From positions 186,001 through 250,000 of the forward strand of contig OZ234495.1 in the NCBI GenBank assembly GCA_965153455.1: DNA of 64,000 bases, written 5' to 3'. The number at the start of each line of letters is the position of its first letter. Position 1 is the first letter of the stretch. The notes under the pieces are model-generated. The model was given only the letters and a program-made list of their open reading frames with translations, searched no databases and was not told the origin of the DNA. The position numbers were made by a program, and so were the translations under genes. Below are positions 46,623 to 57,456 of the stretch, piece after piece. Source of the DNA: Sphagnum compactum (Eukaryota > Bryophyta > Sphagnopsida > Sphagnales).

Positions 46623-47044
46623 ATGTCTACATTTCTCTGCTGTGTCTTTCTACAGTTGCTATTTTTTCCTGATGGTATGGAGATGGGTTCAGCACAATCT
46701 GCAGATGTCATTGTCAAAAATTGTGAAATCAGTGTAGTTGAGGTAGGAGGCTGTTTTGTAGTTTCAACCATTCTGCAGGTGAAAAATGTACATAACCTAA
46801 CCATTCTCAGAGTTATTCCAGATTAACTAAGGTGTCAGGATTGGAGATGCATTTCCTCTCAGTGGTTGTAACACACAGTCTGGCACATCTTGGTGCAACC
46901 CTGTCACATACCATGAAGCATGTCATCACACCGTCAACAGCAGACGGTGCACTTCATTACTATGATAAAGTCGTGTTCCAGATTTATACTGTCACTCAGG
47001 AGGTAACTTCTGTGACTCTTACCTTGAAATTAGGTTGTAGGTGA
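46623..47044 (+). CDS. small secreted protein, possibly TPD1-like, one apparent frameshift
   Basis: The ATG at 46623 begins a convincing signal peptide (MSTFLCCVFLQLLFF, cleavage likely after AQSA). The mature part opens with DVIVKNCEISVVEVGG and LQVKNVHNLTILRV, which resembles the start of TPD1-like secreted ligands; these act on leucine-rich-repeat receptor kinases. A TAA at 46824 stops this frame; one base over, the text continues as DGALHYYDKVVFQIYTVTQE and ends SVTLTLKLGC before a stop at 47042-47044. The length of about 140 residues fits small secreted proteins. The total span is one base short of a whole number of codons, so a single-base loss would explain the break. The family call is from a faint pattern; the signal peptide is clearer. 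Confidence 0.4.
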
Positions 47045-48589
47045 CAAACACTTCAAACAGCAGAGACGCAGAGCAGGTCAATTAACCCTCGATAGACATG
47101 ACAAACTTCACTCTACCAAGTTGTAGTTTCATAGTTTTCCCCACTTCACCCTCATCATTACAGGTTCATTTCCTTTTTTCCCTCTTCTTTCTGGTTATTT
47201 TGGAGTTTTTCTACACTTTTTGGTGGTATTGCCTCCGTCCCTCTTCTTGTTTGTGTGCTAGCCAGCATTGTGCTACTTAACAGAAACTGAGTCCATAGTT
47301 AGTGTCTTCCACCAACCTTTACCTTCTGGCAAGAGTTGGTTGGTGTGTGACCACAATACATGTTTATTGTTGGTAGTCACTGCACTAGTGAGAGACTAGC
47401 TATGTTTATAGTTGGTTTCAACTTCCCTTTGAGGATTTACATCTGAAATTGTATGAGGGTTTCAACTTATGATGGCCCTTAGATTTGGAGATTAGGGTGA
47501 GAGTTAGCTTGAGTGAACAGAAAATACCGTCCTATGCATTTCTTTTAGATAGTTTTTGAGACAAAATATCATATAACACAATGTTAAATATTTTTAAATG
47601 AAAATTTAGAATTGCAATGTTGTAATATGTAACAAACACATTACAAAAATGTTGAGATGTGTTCATGCATATGAATGAAAGTGGTTTTTTGGTAATATTG
47701 TAGAAGCACAAAAATTCTGTCCTGCGGAACAAATATCTCTTACATGTACGGAAATGTTATGGTTATAACTACTTATATGAGAAATAATTGGTAGATTTTT
47801 ATAAATATATTTTAGATGCATCTTTTGACCAATTTCTAGGCCCATCCATTGAGAATGACTATCCAAAAATTGTGGAATTGGTAATGTGTTGGATACACCC
47901 AATTTGTCCACATGGTAAAATACCTTATATTATTAGGGAATGGTGGTAGACCAATTTTGAATATGTTAGCAAGGAAGTATATTAATGCCCTATCAATTTT
48001 GTTTGTGAATATACACATGGTAAGGGTTTTTTTTTTAGGAGGTTTTAAGGCCATGTTTAAACCGTAGTGAATACCCACCAAATACCCATTTTGAAATATT
48101 CTTTTTGAAATGAGCAACAACATTTCATTGTTATTGCATATTTCCCCCATATTTGATGCAATTTTTTTGTTAACATCTTGACTGGATGAATTAATTTATT
48201 CTAATGACTCATATAATGGATGAAATTTCACATTCATATACATTCATTGGATAAAATCCATCATGCAAGTGTATTGATGGATGAATTCTAGTGAATGATG
48301 AAAATTTTAGATTGGATGGCATTTCATAATTTGGTGATATTTTCACGGGATGAGAATTTTCATCAGATGAAGTTGTAATGATTAATACTGATGAATGAAA
48401 TTGAATCGTTGACAGAATTGTGAGTTTTGGCGCCCAGTTTGCAAGAAGGCACATAGATAGCTTGGAGATTCAACAATCATTAGGTAATAGGGTTCAACCA
48501 TTGTCGCCACCTTGAATTTTCATCTTGATAATCTTTTGTAGTTTGCTTGCTCTTGAACATTGTTCTTGTGAAGGTTGGTGCCGTTTATG
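47045..48589. other. intergenic DNA, no gene recognised
   Basis: A pyrimidine-rich stretch at 47098-47280 is followed by AT-rich sequence. Open frames on the minus strand at 47532-48150 overlap in different frames and show no known domain. Between 48190 and 48420 GATGAATTnnnnTGAATGATG-like words recur. Confidence 0.4.
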
Positions 48590-48705
48590 GTGATGTTGGG
48601 CGAGTCAAATGAGGTGAAGAAGATTGTTGTTGTCGTGAAGGAAGTGAAAAAAATCATTATTATGATGAAGGAAGTGAAGAAGATTGTTGCTGTGAAGGAG
48701 GAACT
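48590..48705. repeat. ~36-bp tandem repeat (GAAGTGAAGAAGATTGTT)
   Basis: GAGGTGAAGAAGATTGTTGT, GAAGTGAAAAAAATCATTAT and GAAGTGAAGAAGATTGTTGC follow each other with similar spacers. Because 36 is a multiple of three, the frame stays open on both strands (Glu/Lys/Val-rich on plus), but the peptide is only the repeat. Confidence 0.7.
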
Positions 48706-48779
48706 TATTCGGCTAGATATGTCAACATTTGTCATATCGTCATTGGAGACCACCTTATGGTGAGAAATAGATGAGGTCG

Positions 48780-49540
48780 AAGCACACCTTAAAAAGTGTG
48801 GACCTTATGATCTTGGTGAGCATACAGTGAGAAAGAGACGATTGTCAAAGCACACTTGAAAATTTTGTCAAGTAGCTTGGACCTTATTGTCATTGGTGAC
48901 ATTGTAGTGCGAAATAGATGACATCCAAGCACACTTTTAAAAAAGTGTTAAGTAGCTTGGACCCTATGATGACCCTACAATGAGAAATAGGTGACGTCCA
49001 GTGGTCCAAGCATATTTAAAAAGGGTACTAAGTAGCTTGTTCCTTATAGTGACCAGGGCTTTTTTGTGAAATTTTGTCAAGCAGGTGGACATGCACTCGT
49101 CTGCAAGTGGAATGAGCCAAATTTAGCTAGAGATAGGACAGTATATGTTTTTTGGAATCCTCCCTAGGTCTGGCGAGTTACATGAAATCATTGTCTAAAC
49201 TAGTGACTTCTGATTTTTTTCCCTCAAAAAATGGTGACTTTTTTGTATATTTTTAAAGAAACCCTTTGTAGAATTGGCACTGGAATCAATTTCTGTTGCC
49301 ACAATTTGAAAATTCGCCCAAAAAGAAAACACTGATGGTCATTGGTGACCATCCAGTAAGAAATAGATGACGTCCAAGCCCACAAAAAAGTTTTAAAGTA
49401 GGTTGGACCTTTGATGAGAAATAGATGACACCCAATGACACCTTAAAATTTGTTAAGTTGCTTGGACCTTATAGTGACCTTATGGTGAGAAATAGATGAC
49501 GTCCAACGGTCCAAGCACACTTAAAATAACAATACAAGTA
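48780..49540. repeat. ~90-bp degenerate tandem repeat (AAGTAGCTTGGACC type)
   Basis: GTTAAGTAGCTTGGACC, TTATGGTGACC, GTGAGAAATAGATGACGTCC and AAGCACACTTnAAAA recur about seven times with spacing near 90 bp, interrupted by an unrelated 250-bp segment at 49060-49320. Copies are diverged. No gene. Confidence 0.7.
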
Positions 49541-49629
49541 ATAATTTGAAACTAGCTTGAAAGGCATGACCCGAAAAGAGGAAACCATCAATTACCCAAT
49601 ATTAAGCATGGGTTACTCAACTACGATTT

Positions 49630-50290
49630 GATAATGGGCATTCTGTGGCCCTTTGGTCAATGTGCAAAAGAAGAAGAAGTTAATGCACAGAAAAAGAGCA
49701 CTTGACAGTTACTCAATGACAGACATGGTCGCTAAAACACACGTGACATTACACAACATTCCGATTTCTTGTTTGCATTCACGTGGCCACTGGCTTGATG
49801 TTAAAAGTGTCAAACTTTCCCTCTAAGCAGAGGTAGACTGCGGGCCCTTTCTTAAATGTGCAAAATAAGAAGAATGTAAGCACTTTTCATACATTCAAAA
49901 AGGACAAGATAAGTCCTCAATGAAAAACATAGTCGTTCCAAGACAAGGGACGTTGATCCTGCCTTTATGTTGGCATCATATTAGACGTCTCAGTTTCACA
50001 CTGTCGGTCAAAGTAAATGTGGGCCATTTGTTTAATGTGCAATAGAAGAAGAAATGAAAAAATCAAATTAATATATGTATCGAATACTTAAAGACAACAC
50101 AATTATTCAATAAAAAACATGGTTGTTCAAAGACACGGAATATTACAGTTTTGCAACTCCCTTCATACAGTGACGTCATGTTTGACCATGTCAGACTTTC
50201 AGTCGACGTAAACATGCGGCCTTTGTTGAATGTGTAAAAGAAGAAGTAAAGCACTTAAAATTAATACATGGAGAAAGGACAATACAGTTA
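49630..50290. repeat. ~190-bp tandem repeat, four units
   Basis: Each unit contains GGCCnTTnnTnnAATGTGCAAAAGAAGAAG, then a CACTTnnnA segment, ACATGGTCGTTCnAAGACACG and GACGT. Unit starts are near 49650, 49845, 50025 and 50218. Divergence is considerable. This could be a satellite or the tandem interior of a transposon. Confidence 0.65.
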
Positions 50291-50634
50291 ACCAAACACA
50301 TGTTAATGCTGTCATTTCACATCTACCTTCAAAAATTGATGCAAGTGAAATTTTGGACTTCTTGAATTTTTTTGGTAAATTAAGTTAATTTAACCTATTT
50401 TGTGATATATCTTTAGTAACTTTAGTCTTCCAAACAAATATATATATAGATAAATAGTGCTGTTGGAAATCTGTGGCACATGTGCCAAAGGAATTGCTTT
50501 AGCTGACATCAATAGGTCATAATAAAATACTCATTTTTCCATATAAGGCAGGTGGTGTAGAGTATAGACCTTAGTATAGGGTACAATACATGGTTTTGGG
50601 TGTGTCTACTTTATGTTGAATATGCTCCCATTTT

Positions 50635-50725
50635 CTCTCAAGTGCTCATTACCTCTCAAGCACTCATTATCTCTCAAGTGCTCATCACTTCTTAAATAGT
50701 CATTCCCTGTCAAGTAGCTCTTCAA
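50635..50725. repeat. 20-bp tandem repeat (CTCTCAAGTGCTCATTA)
   Basis: About four units of CTCTCAAGTGCTCATTAC follow each other with small changes. In the minus frame this reads as a repeated Asn-Glu-x-Leu-Arg peptide, which is only a by-product. Confidence 0.75.
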
Positions 50726-51330
50726 AGATAGGAAGTTCAAGTTGTAACTGAGCAAATGGCACATCTCCTCTACAACTACACACCAATCTTGGGGAAACCA
50801 AAGCCCCAAACATCTATTTTGGAGATACATCCAGTGGGTGTGGGAATACTCGGGAGGAGTTTTTTTTTGACACCAACTTCAACTCGCCTACAATTTCGCT
50901 CTTCTTGTAGGAAGGCATCATTACAAGGTGCAACAATGACATTGTTTCACTAGTGACACCAAGCTTGGCTAGTGATGGAAATGAATTAATTGATCACCTT
51001 ACAAGAGCTATGTTGTCATGTGGTTGATCTATAAAGATTCATGTGTGTTTCTTAATGTACATTGTGGTACCCGTGCAACAAGATTGCCTCTTATAATCAC
51101 AATCACTTGCCAAAGTTCTTCTCCAATGTGGATTGCATTGTCAAGTACCCACAAGAATGCCATTCCAATTGCTAATGAGCCAAGTTTTTGTCATTACTTC
51201 AACCCATTTCTATAGGCACTTGACCACTTAATCGTAGGCTTGATTTTTATTTGACTTGAAAAGCGGTTTCTAATTCATGTGTAAACTTTTTTTTTTTTTT
51301 GGTGTGCAGCTCCACCCATAGAACACAATG
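50726..51330. other. upstream region of MTPSL-B
   Basis: No gene recognised. A poly-T tract of 15 bases lies at 51287-51300, directly before the region homologous to the MTPSL first exon. Confidence 0.4.
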
Positions 51331-51347
51331 ACATATCCACCAAGATT

Positions 51348-54300
51348 GTGCCAAATATTTGCCCATTGAAAATTGTGAACCACAAAAACCTATTACAACC
51401 TTCAAGGTTGAAAATGCATTCCTCATTGCAAGCATTTCGATTGCAAGCATGTAGGAACAAATTAAGTTGCAGGAGATCAATTCTTTGTCCAAATGCAACT
51501 CTTTCGTATGCGGGTTTAGCGACAAGATTCCTTCATGTTCATCGATTGCAGGTAAATGAATTTTTTTCAAACTTTGGACCATTGCAACAAAAAGAAAATT
51601 TGTTTAACACTATTAATTTATGTTTATTTTTGGATGACATGCTACACACCCTAAATCATTAAAAAGACTACAATGTTCATTGAGTGATTATGTCAATTGC
51701 TTTGTTAAATCATAAGTCCCCCATTAATTTAATCATTTTTTTGGTTAATTTTCAACCAAATGATTGAAAAGATTATTATGCACAATGCATGAATTAAATC
51801 ATAGTAGCATTGGATTAATATTTTTTGAATCCATTTCAACTTGTTTGATGAATTCATTATAGATCATTAACCCAACTAATTTCAACATTTTTTAATTATC
51901 TTGCAGGCAATCGATGATAAACATATGGTTGTTCCAGGCTATTCTAGGTAATAGTATGGTATTTTGAAGTTGGTTATTAAATTCAACTATGTGGAATTCT
52001 ATGAAATATTTACCAAGTAAAAAGTGTCATTCTTTAGTTGTAATTGATTCCTTTTTGCAAATTATTATAGAACAAAAAATAAATCAAACTTATTTTTCAT
52101 TTATAGATTGTAAAATTATCAAATTATGCTTGTGAATAATGTTCATATCTTAGCAAATATTGAACAATCCATAATTCAATGTCTTTTATCTTGTAGCTTG
52201 CAGGAGGGTGGACCCACACCAACATCTAATGAAATAGAGGTGCAACAACGACAACATGTTGCGTTGGACTTCATTGTTCCTGATTTCATTCACCCTTTCC
52301 CTCACAACTTCAATCCTGGCTTGGAACAAGCTAAGAAACCAGCCTTGAAATGGGCCACCCATTACTTAAAATCTAGTATGGGTCCTAAAGATTTCCATGT
52401 GATTTCTAATGATCTTCCTTTTTTAACTGGATTGTCCTATGCGGATGCCCCAGTTTCTCGTCTTGATCTTGCAATAAAGTTTGTGATGTGGATGTATGCT
52501 GGCGATGACAAAGTCTATTTGCGTAGACATTCCTTGGAGAATGTGGTTCGATGGCACTTGGAGATTCAAGTTATAATAATGTCAACCTTCCCTCACGACA
52601 AGAATCTCCAAGATAATCTGGAAAAATGTGTCATGGGCTATGTGCTTGGTGATGAATATACAAAGGGATTTTTTGAAAAAGTTGTTACATTGGCTACCAA
52701 GAAGCATGTGCTTGAAACAGGTATGCATGAGCTAGCCAAATTTATAAGGTTGCCAAAAATAGAGATTGCATTTTTATTCGAAGTTTAAAAATCATAAAAC
52801 AATAAAAGTTGTTTTTAGGGATGGATGGGTAAGGGAATCACAACTTAAGAACATATATATGGGATCCAAAAAAACATTACTATGAGAAAGAATAGAAATA
52901 AGTAAAATAATAACAAGCATATGTCATAAACATGATCAATGGTGAGAACATTAAACATCATGTTTTTAAAGCCATCACATTATCCATGGTGAACTCCATT
53001 ACATTGAAAAATGCATTATTTAGTACCCAATTTTTGTAGCAAGCTAGTTGACCATCATGTATAGGATGATTCTAGGTAGAAAAAGATCTTACTAAAGCAT
53101 CAATTTTTCAATCGTTTGAATTGATAGATATCTTGTGGGAATTGTTAGTAGATTATGACATTGATGGCAAGAAGCTATGTCCAACGGCCTTAGCTTTTCG
53201 AGATTGGTGGATAAGAACAATAACGTTGATGCCAGAGGAGTGGTGCCTTTGACTTGGAAGAATATTACAGCGAGATTTGTTTGCAAACTTTTCTGAATCA
53301 TGGCATTGTCTTTCCATCAACTTCTGTTTACATCTTAGAAAGGAGAAAAAGTGGATTCACCGAACCATCTATTGTATGTAAAACCAAATATCTAAAATAT
53401 TTTATAGTGGCTTCTTGTAAATCTATAGCTATGTATGAATTGGTAAAATTTTCTTGCTTGAAGTGCATGTGAAGGGTGTTTTATCTTTAATAGTTTTTCA
53501 TTTCAACATATTATGGCACCTTATGTGTGAAGTTATTCATTTTGAAGAAGTTTATGCATAAGGTGCATTTTTCCAAATAGAATCACAATTGTCCATTTTA
53601 ATAACTAATTGTTATGTTTCAAAATAATTTTTAATGCCTTGTAAGGACTTTGAACATGACTATTTTGGGAATTTTAATCCAATGTTTGCCTCCCATTTTG
53701 TGATGGGTTCCTACTCATAAAATAAGGCAAACGGTCTTGTTTAGGTCCTTACACTACAATAAATCCAAGGCCTACATCATAATATATTATGTTTAAGTTG
53801 ATTCTAGATCAATTATAATTTCCACGTCAATTAGTCTAATTAATCATTTTAGCTTTCAATTTCATGGAAGATTTTTTGAAATTGAAAATGATTTGAGTCA
53901 ATTCATGGCAGATCCTTATTGAGCTTCTGGAGGATGTATTTCTACCAGACATTATATATTACAGTGAGCCTTGTCAACACCTCCGTGACGTGGCGATAGA
54001 TGCCACATGCTGGAACAATGATGTTTGGTCATTTCCAAAGGTAATAAACTAATAATTCATTACACTAGTTTAATATTATGTTCATGTGAGAGAAAAAAAT
54101 TAGGACATGTTTAATTATATGTGTAGGCTTTTTGTAATTGTCAAGTATTCAACATAGTTTTCTATGTCCTTAGATGACAATATGGAACATAATTTTGTGT
54201 TCTAGGAAATCGTATGGATTGTTATCCATGTGACATGTGGTAGGTTAGAGAAGTCGATAGTTACCTAATCTATTATGGTTTAAAAAGTGAACAAAATTGT

Positions 54301-55111
54301 GGCATATTAATCATTCACCAAAGATTTTAACACTTCGAATGAATTGGACCCAATCATTTTGAATTATGTGATTTGGCCCACATCTATGAATTAGTCATTG
54401 GAAACCTCTTATGGTTAAGCTACCAAGGTTCCACCTTGGTAACTACTTATGTAAGTGCACCATAACTTGTATCATGGCAAGTAGGTAGGGAAATGATGTA
54501 AGTAGCAATGACTCATGTGTAAGTGGTTAATTAGTTGAACTATATGGTGACTACTAGGTAGGTAGATGCCAGTGCGTGGTTGGTACATGGCTAACAATCA
54601 TCAAGGTTAGCTATGGGACATGAATAGAACTTTAAACTGTTTTTTATTCATGCATCATGCACCTAGACCATGCATAGTAGGTTTGTTGGTGCTAGTTAGT
54701 TAATCCCTTTTTCATATAATTTTAGTAGTAATATTTTGATGATTGGAAATGGAGTCCAAGGTTTAAGTCTCGAGGTATATTTTCTTCATATTTCCAAGTA
54801 CTAATGTGAAGAATGAAAAAAATCCACAATAGGAGTTCTTGGGTGGAGAATCGGCCAACTTGGTGTTTTTGCTGAGTAGAGAAGAAGGGTGTTCCTACAA
54901 CAAAGCTGGAGAGATTGTAAATCAAATGGTCATGGATAAATGCAAAGATTTGGAACTTGCTGCTGAAAAGTTACGGGAGTATTGCAAAATCCATCAAGTA
55001 ACAACTACACAAAAGGTTGCCATTGAAAATTATATCTCATCTTGCAAAAATTTGCTTCGTGGATCACATACATTCTCTGCCCAAAGTTCTCGTTTTGAAA
55101 TTACGGTGTAG
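51348..55111 (+). pseudogene. microbial-type terpene synthase-like pseudogene MTPSL-B
   Basis: Same six-exon plan as MTPSL-A on the opposite strand: exon 1 ending 51551, then 51907-51947, 52197-52720, 53128-53373, 53912-54040 and 54833-55111, each at the homologous splice site; exon 2 (41 bp) and exon 5 (129 bp) have identical lengths in both. Conserved text includes EVQQRQHVALDFIVPDFIHP, the aspartate region GDDKVYL, NNDVWSFPK completed by Glu across the next junction, and the C-terminal SSRF (RY in A). Disabling changes: no ATG in frame in exon 1 (only GTG at 51348); in exon 4 an in-frame TGA at 53250-53252 where A has an Arg codon; and exon 4 is one base shorter than in A, losing frame for the 3' part. 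Exons 2, 3, 5 and 6 stay open, so inactivation may be recent or the exons may be transcribed. Confidence 0.85.
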
Positions 55112-57228
55112 GCATAAATGATGATTGCTTGTGTATCTAAAGCTTTGGTTTCCAAGTGGTGTGCAAGGATAGCAAAAGATTTCCTTTATATCAATAAGCA
55201 ATATGATATATCTAATGTTTTTTTTTACTTAAGAATTTTACAAAATAAGAAAGCATTGAAAGTGATGTGATTTCCATTTTGAAGATTTATTATCAACATC
55301 TTCCTAGGGTTTGACATAGATTAGAGATGGAATTCCATGTTATACATTTGAACATTATCTTCAAGTTTTCATTCATTTTATGCTATATGTGGAAAGGGAT
55401 TATTTTACCTTTTCTTAGTTTTAATTTAAAGTTCCGGTATCATTATCCTACAACATCAATGTTTCAAAATCTAAGATTCCATTATTAATAAAATGTAGAT
55501 TATGTTTACAAACAAAGAACAATGATATGTAATTTAATATCCATCCTATTCATGTCTAGTTTGTACTTTCTCCAATTCCCACAAAATAGTTCAAATTTCA
55601 TAAGTATTAAAGAAAAAACATAAATGAAAACATCAAATCTTTATTATCTTGTAAGTGAAAACAAAACTCAAATTAGAATGAATTGCTCTTTGAAATTCAT
55701 AACAATTGTTTTTGCTCATGTCCAAAATTATATCACAAATCATATATGATATGAATTCCTATTATGAATGAATAAATAAATTTTAGCTAGTTAGCTAGAA
55801 AAAATGTAATCAATGTACTAGTCATAATTTGGACACCAAAATTGACTCAATGACTTGGATGACAGACCTAGAATTTGAAAGGTCTCTTGAAAAAAAACCA
55901 TGATTGGAACACCTTACCATTAAGACACCCCTCATGTTGAACACTCTCCAAGCATCCTCCATGGTCCCCTATTTTGCTTACTTGTCAACCAACCTACCAA
56001 CTAAATATACATATGATTTTCATGCACTTTCAATGAAATGCTCATGAGCACATCTACCCTCTTCAAGTGTAGCTATGCTCGCATGCATTGAACAACCTCA
56101 CAAGTAAAAGAGTTTCCTTGCACAACCTCTTAGGTGAAAGCACACTATGGCGACTAAAAAATGTAGTCACAAATAGTGTTTTTCAAAATTATGTAACTTT
56201 CAACTTTCACCAAGCCAATATTAAATTTTTTTTTCATAAATTATACTCAAAATAATGTAGTTCAATAGCCACATAATGCAAATGTAAAAGGAAATTACAC
56301 TTTTTGACTAATATTAAATGAATAAAGAGTACATTTATGAAAATTTAGATGTTGTCATGATATACTACAAAGTGCAAATATGTTCTGAAAATGATTCAAA
56401 TAATTACAAAACTTGATGAAGTACTTAGTCATATATTGAATATGAATTAATTATACCTTTTCAATTACAATTAAAAAGTTCGTCTCATATGATTTCACAA
56501 AAAACATCTAGACAAGTTTTTCATTCAAATGAGCACAAGTGTGTTGAAAACAATTTTGTTGAAAATTACTTTCATTTGAAAGATGAAAGGAATTATGTTG
56601 AAGGCCTTTAAAGTTTATATCAAAATCCAATTTATATGTTTATCAAAATGCTAAATGAAATCAAAGAAAAAGTGCCCCCAAAATATACCCCAAAAAAAGT
56701 ACATTTTCTTGCCTAAAGCAACCCCTCCATAGTATGTTTTCACCCTCTTGTTCCATTTCTTGAAATAATTATAGTGCCTTATGCCCTTGCCCACATTTCA
56801 CATGTCACAATATCCAAAAAATAAACAAGTTGAGTAAGGCATGTATTTACTAAGTTTCTACATGTGGTATGTTAATATAAATGACTTGCCTGACATAAGT
56901 AGACATGTAATACATAATCACCAATGATTCCCTTAGGGGAACCAGCATTCACATTGGTACCATGGTAAAGATTGTAGAATCCAATTATATTATTTTAAAA
57001 TATTATAAATATCCCATGTTCAGACTAAATCAAGATCTCTAAATCCTAATCTGACATTTTTGGGGCTTAATATGGCATTAAGAATACTAGTGTGGGTGTT
57101 AGTTCACCCTAGGCATTGTCCAATGTCAAGTGTGCTCATTACCATACAATGGTATACCAAAGGAAATTGTATTGAAGGAAAATGCGCCCATGTGCGAATT
57201 AGCTATGAATGAAAGAAATAGCTATGAA
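55112..57228. other. AT-rich intergenic DNA
   Basis: About 2.1 kb without a recognised gene. The right part (56930-57130) is a dispersed repeat related to 18120-18340. The left edge contains the 3' flank of MTPSL-B. Confidence 0.45.
56930..57130 (+). repeat. dispersed repeat related to 18120-18340
   Basis: ATATTATAAATATCCCATGT, then GACTAAATCAAGATCTC, matches the other copy in order and spacing. It ends close to the left LTR of the following copia element, but I cannot tell whether it was the insertion target. Confidence 0.4.
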
Positions 57229-57456
57229 TGTTATCTTTCAAATTCCAATTAAGCTTCTAGATTATTCTACAAACTTCTAAATTGATCAGTAGATAAGATT
57301 AGGTCACCATTTCTTAGCGTTAGTTAAGCATCATTACATAAGCATGGTTACGTAAACACCGTTTAATTTTTTATCATTACTAATATTTATTTAACTATTC
57401 TTTTGTATATTTAAAGGAGGTTTATGCTATTTATTCTTCACTAGTTTTGTATCATA
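57229..57456 (+). repeat. copia 5' LTR
   Basis: Begins TGTTATCTTTCAAATTCCA and ends near TTTTGTATCATA. It is alignable over its whole length with the 3' LTR at 62594-62819 but with many differences (about one base in five by eye), so insertion is old or the two LTRs come from different elements. The 5-bp flanks (ATGAA on the left, GCAGA after the 3' LTR) do not match, which supports rearrangement. Confidence 0.7.

Noticed and set aside
48575-48763. Lys/Glu/Val-rich small protein
   Set aside because: By-product of the 36-bp tandem repeat, open on both strands.
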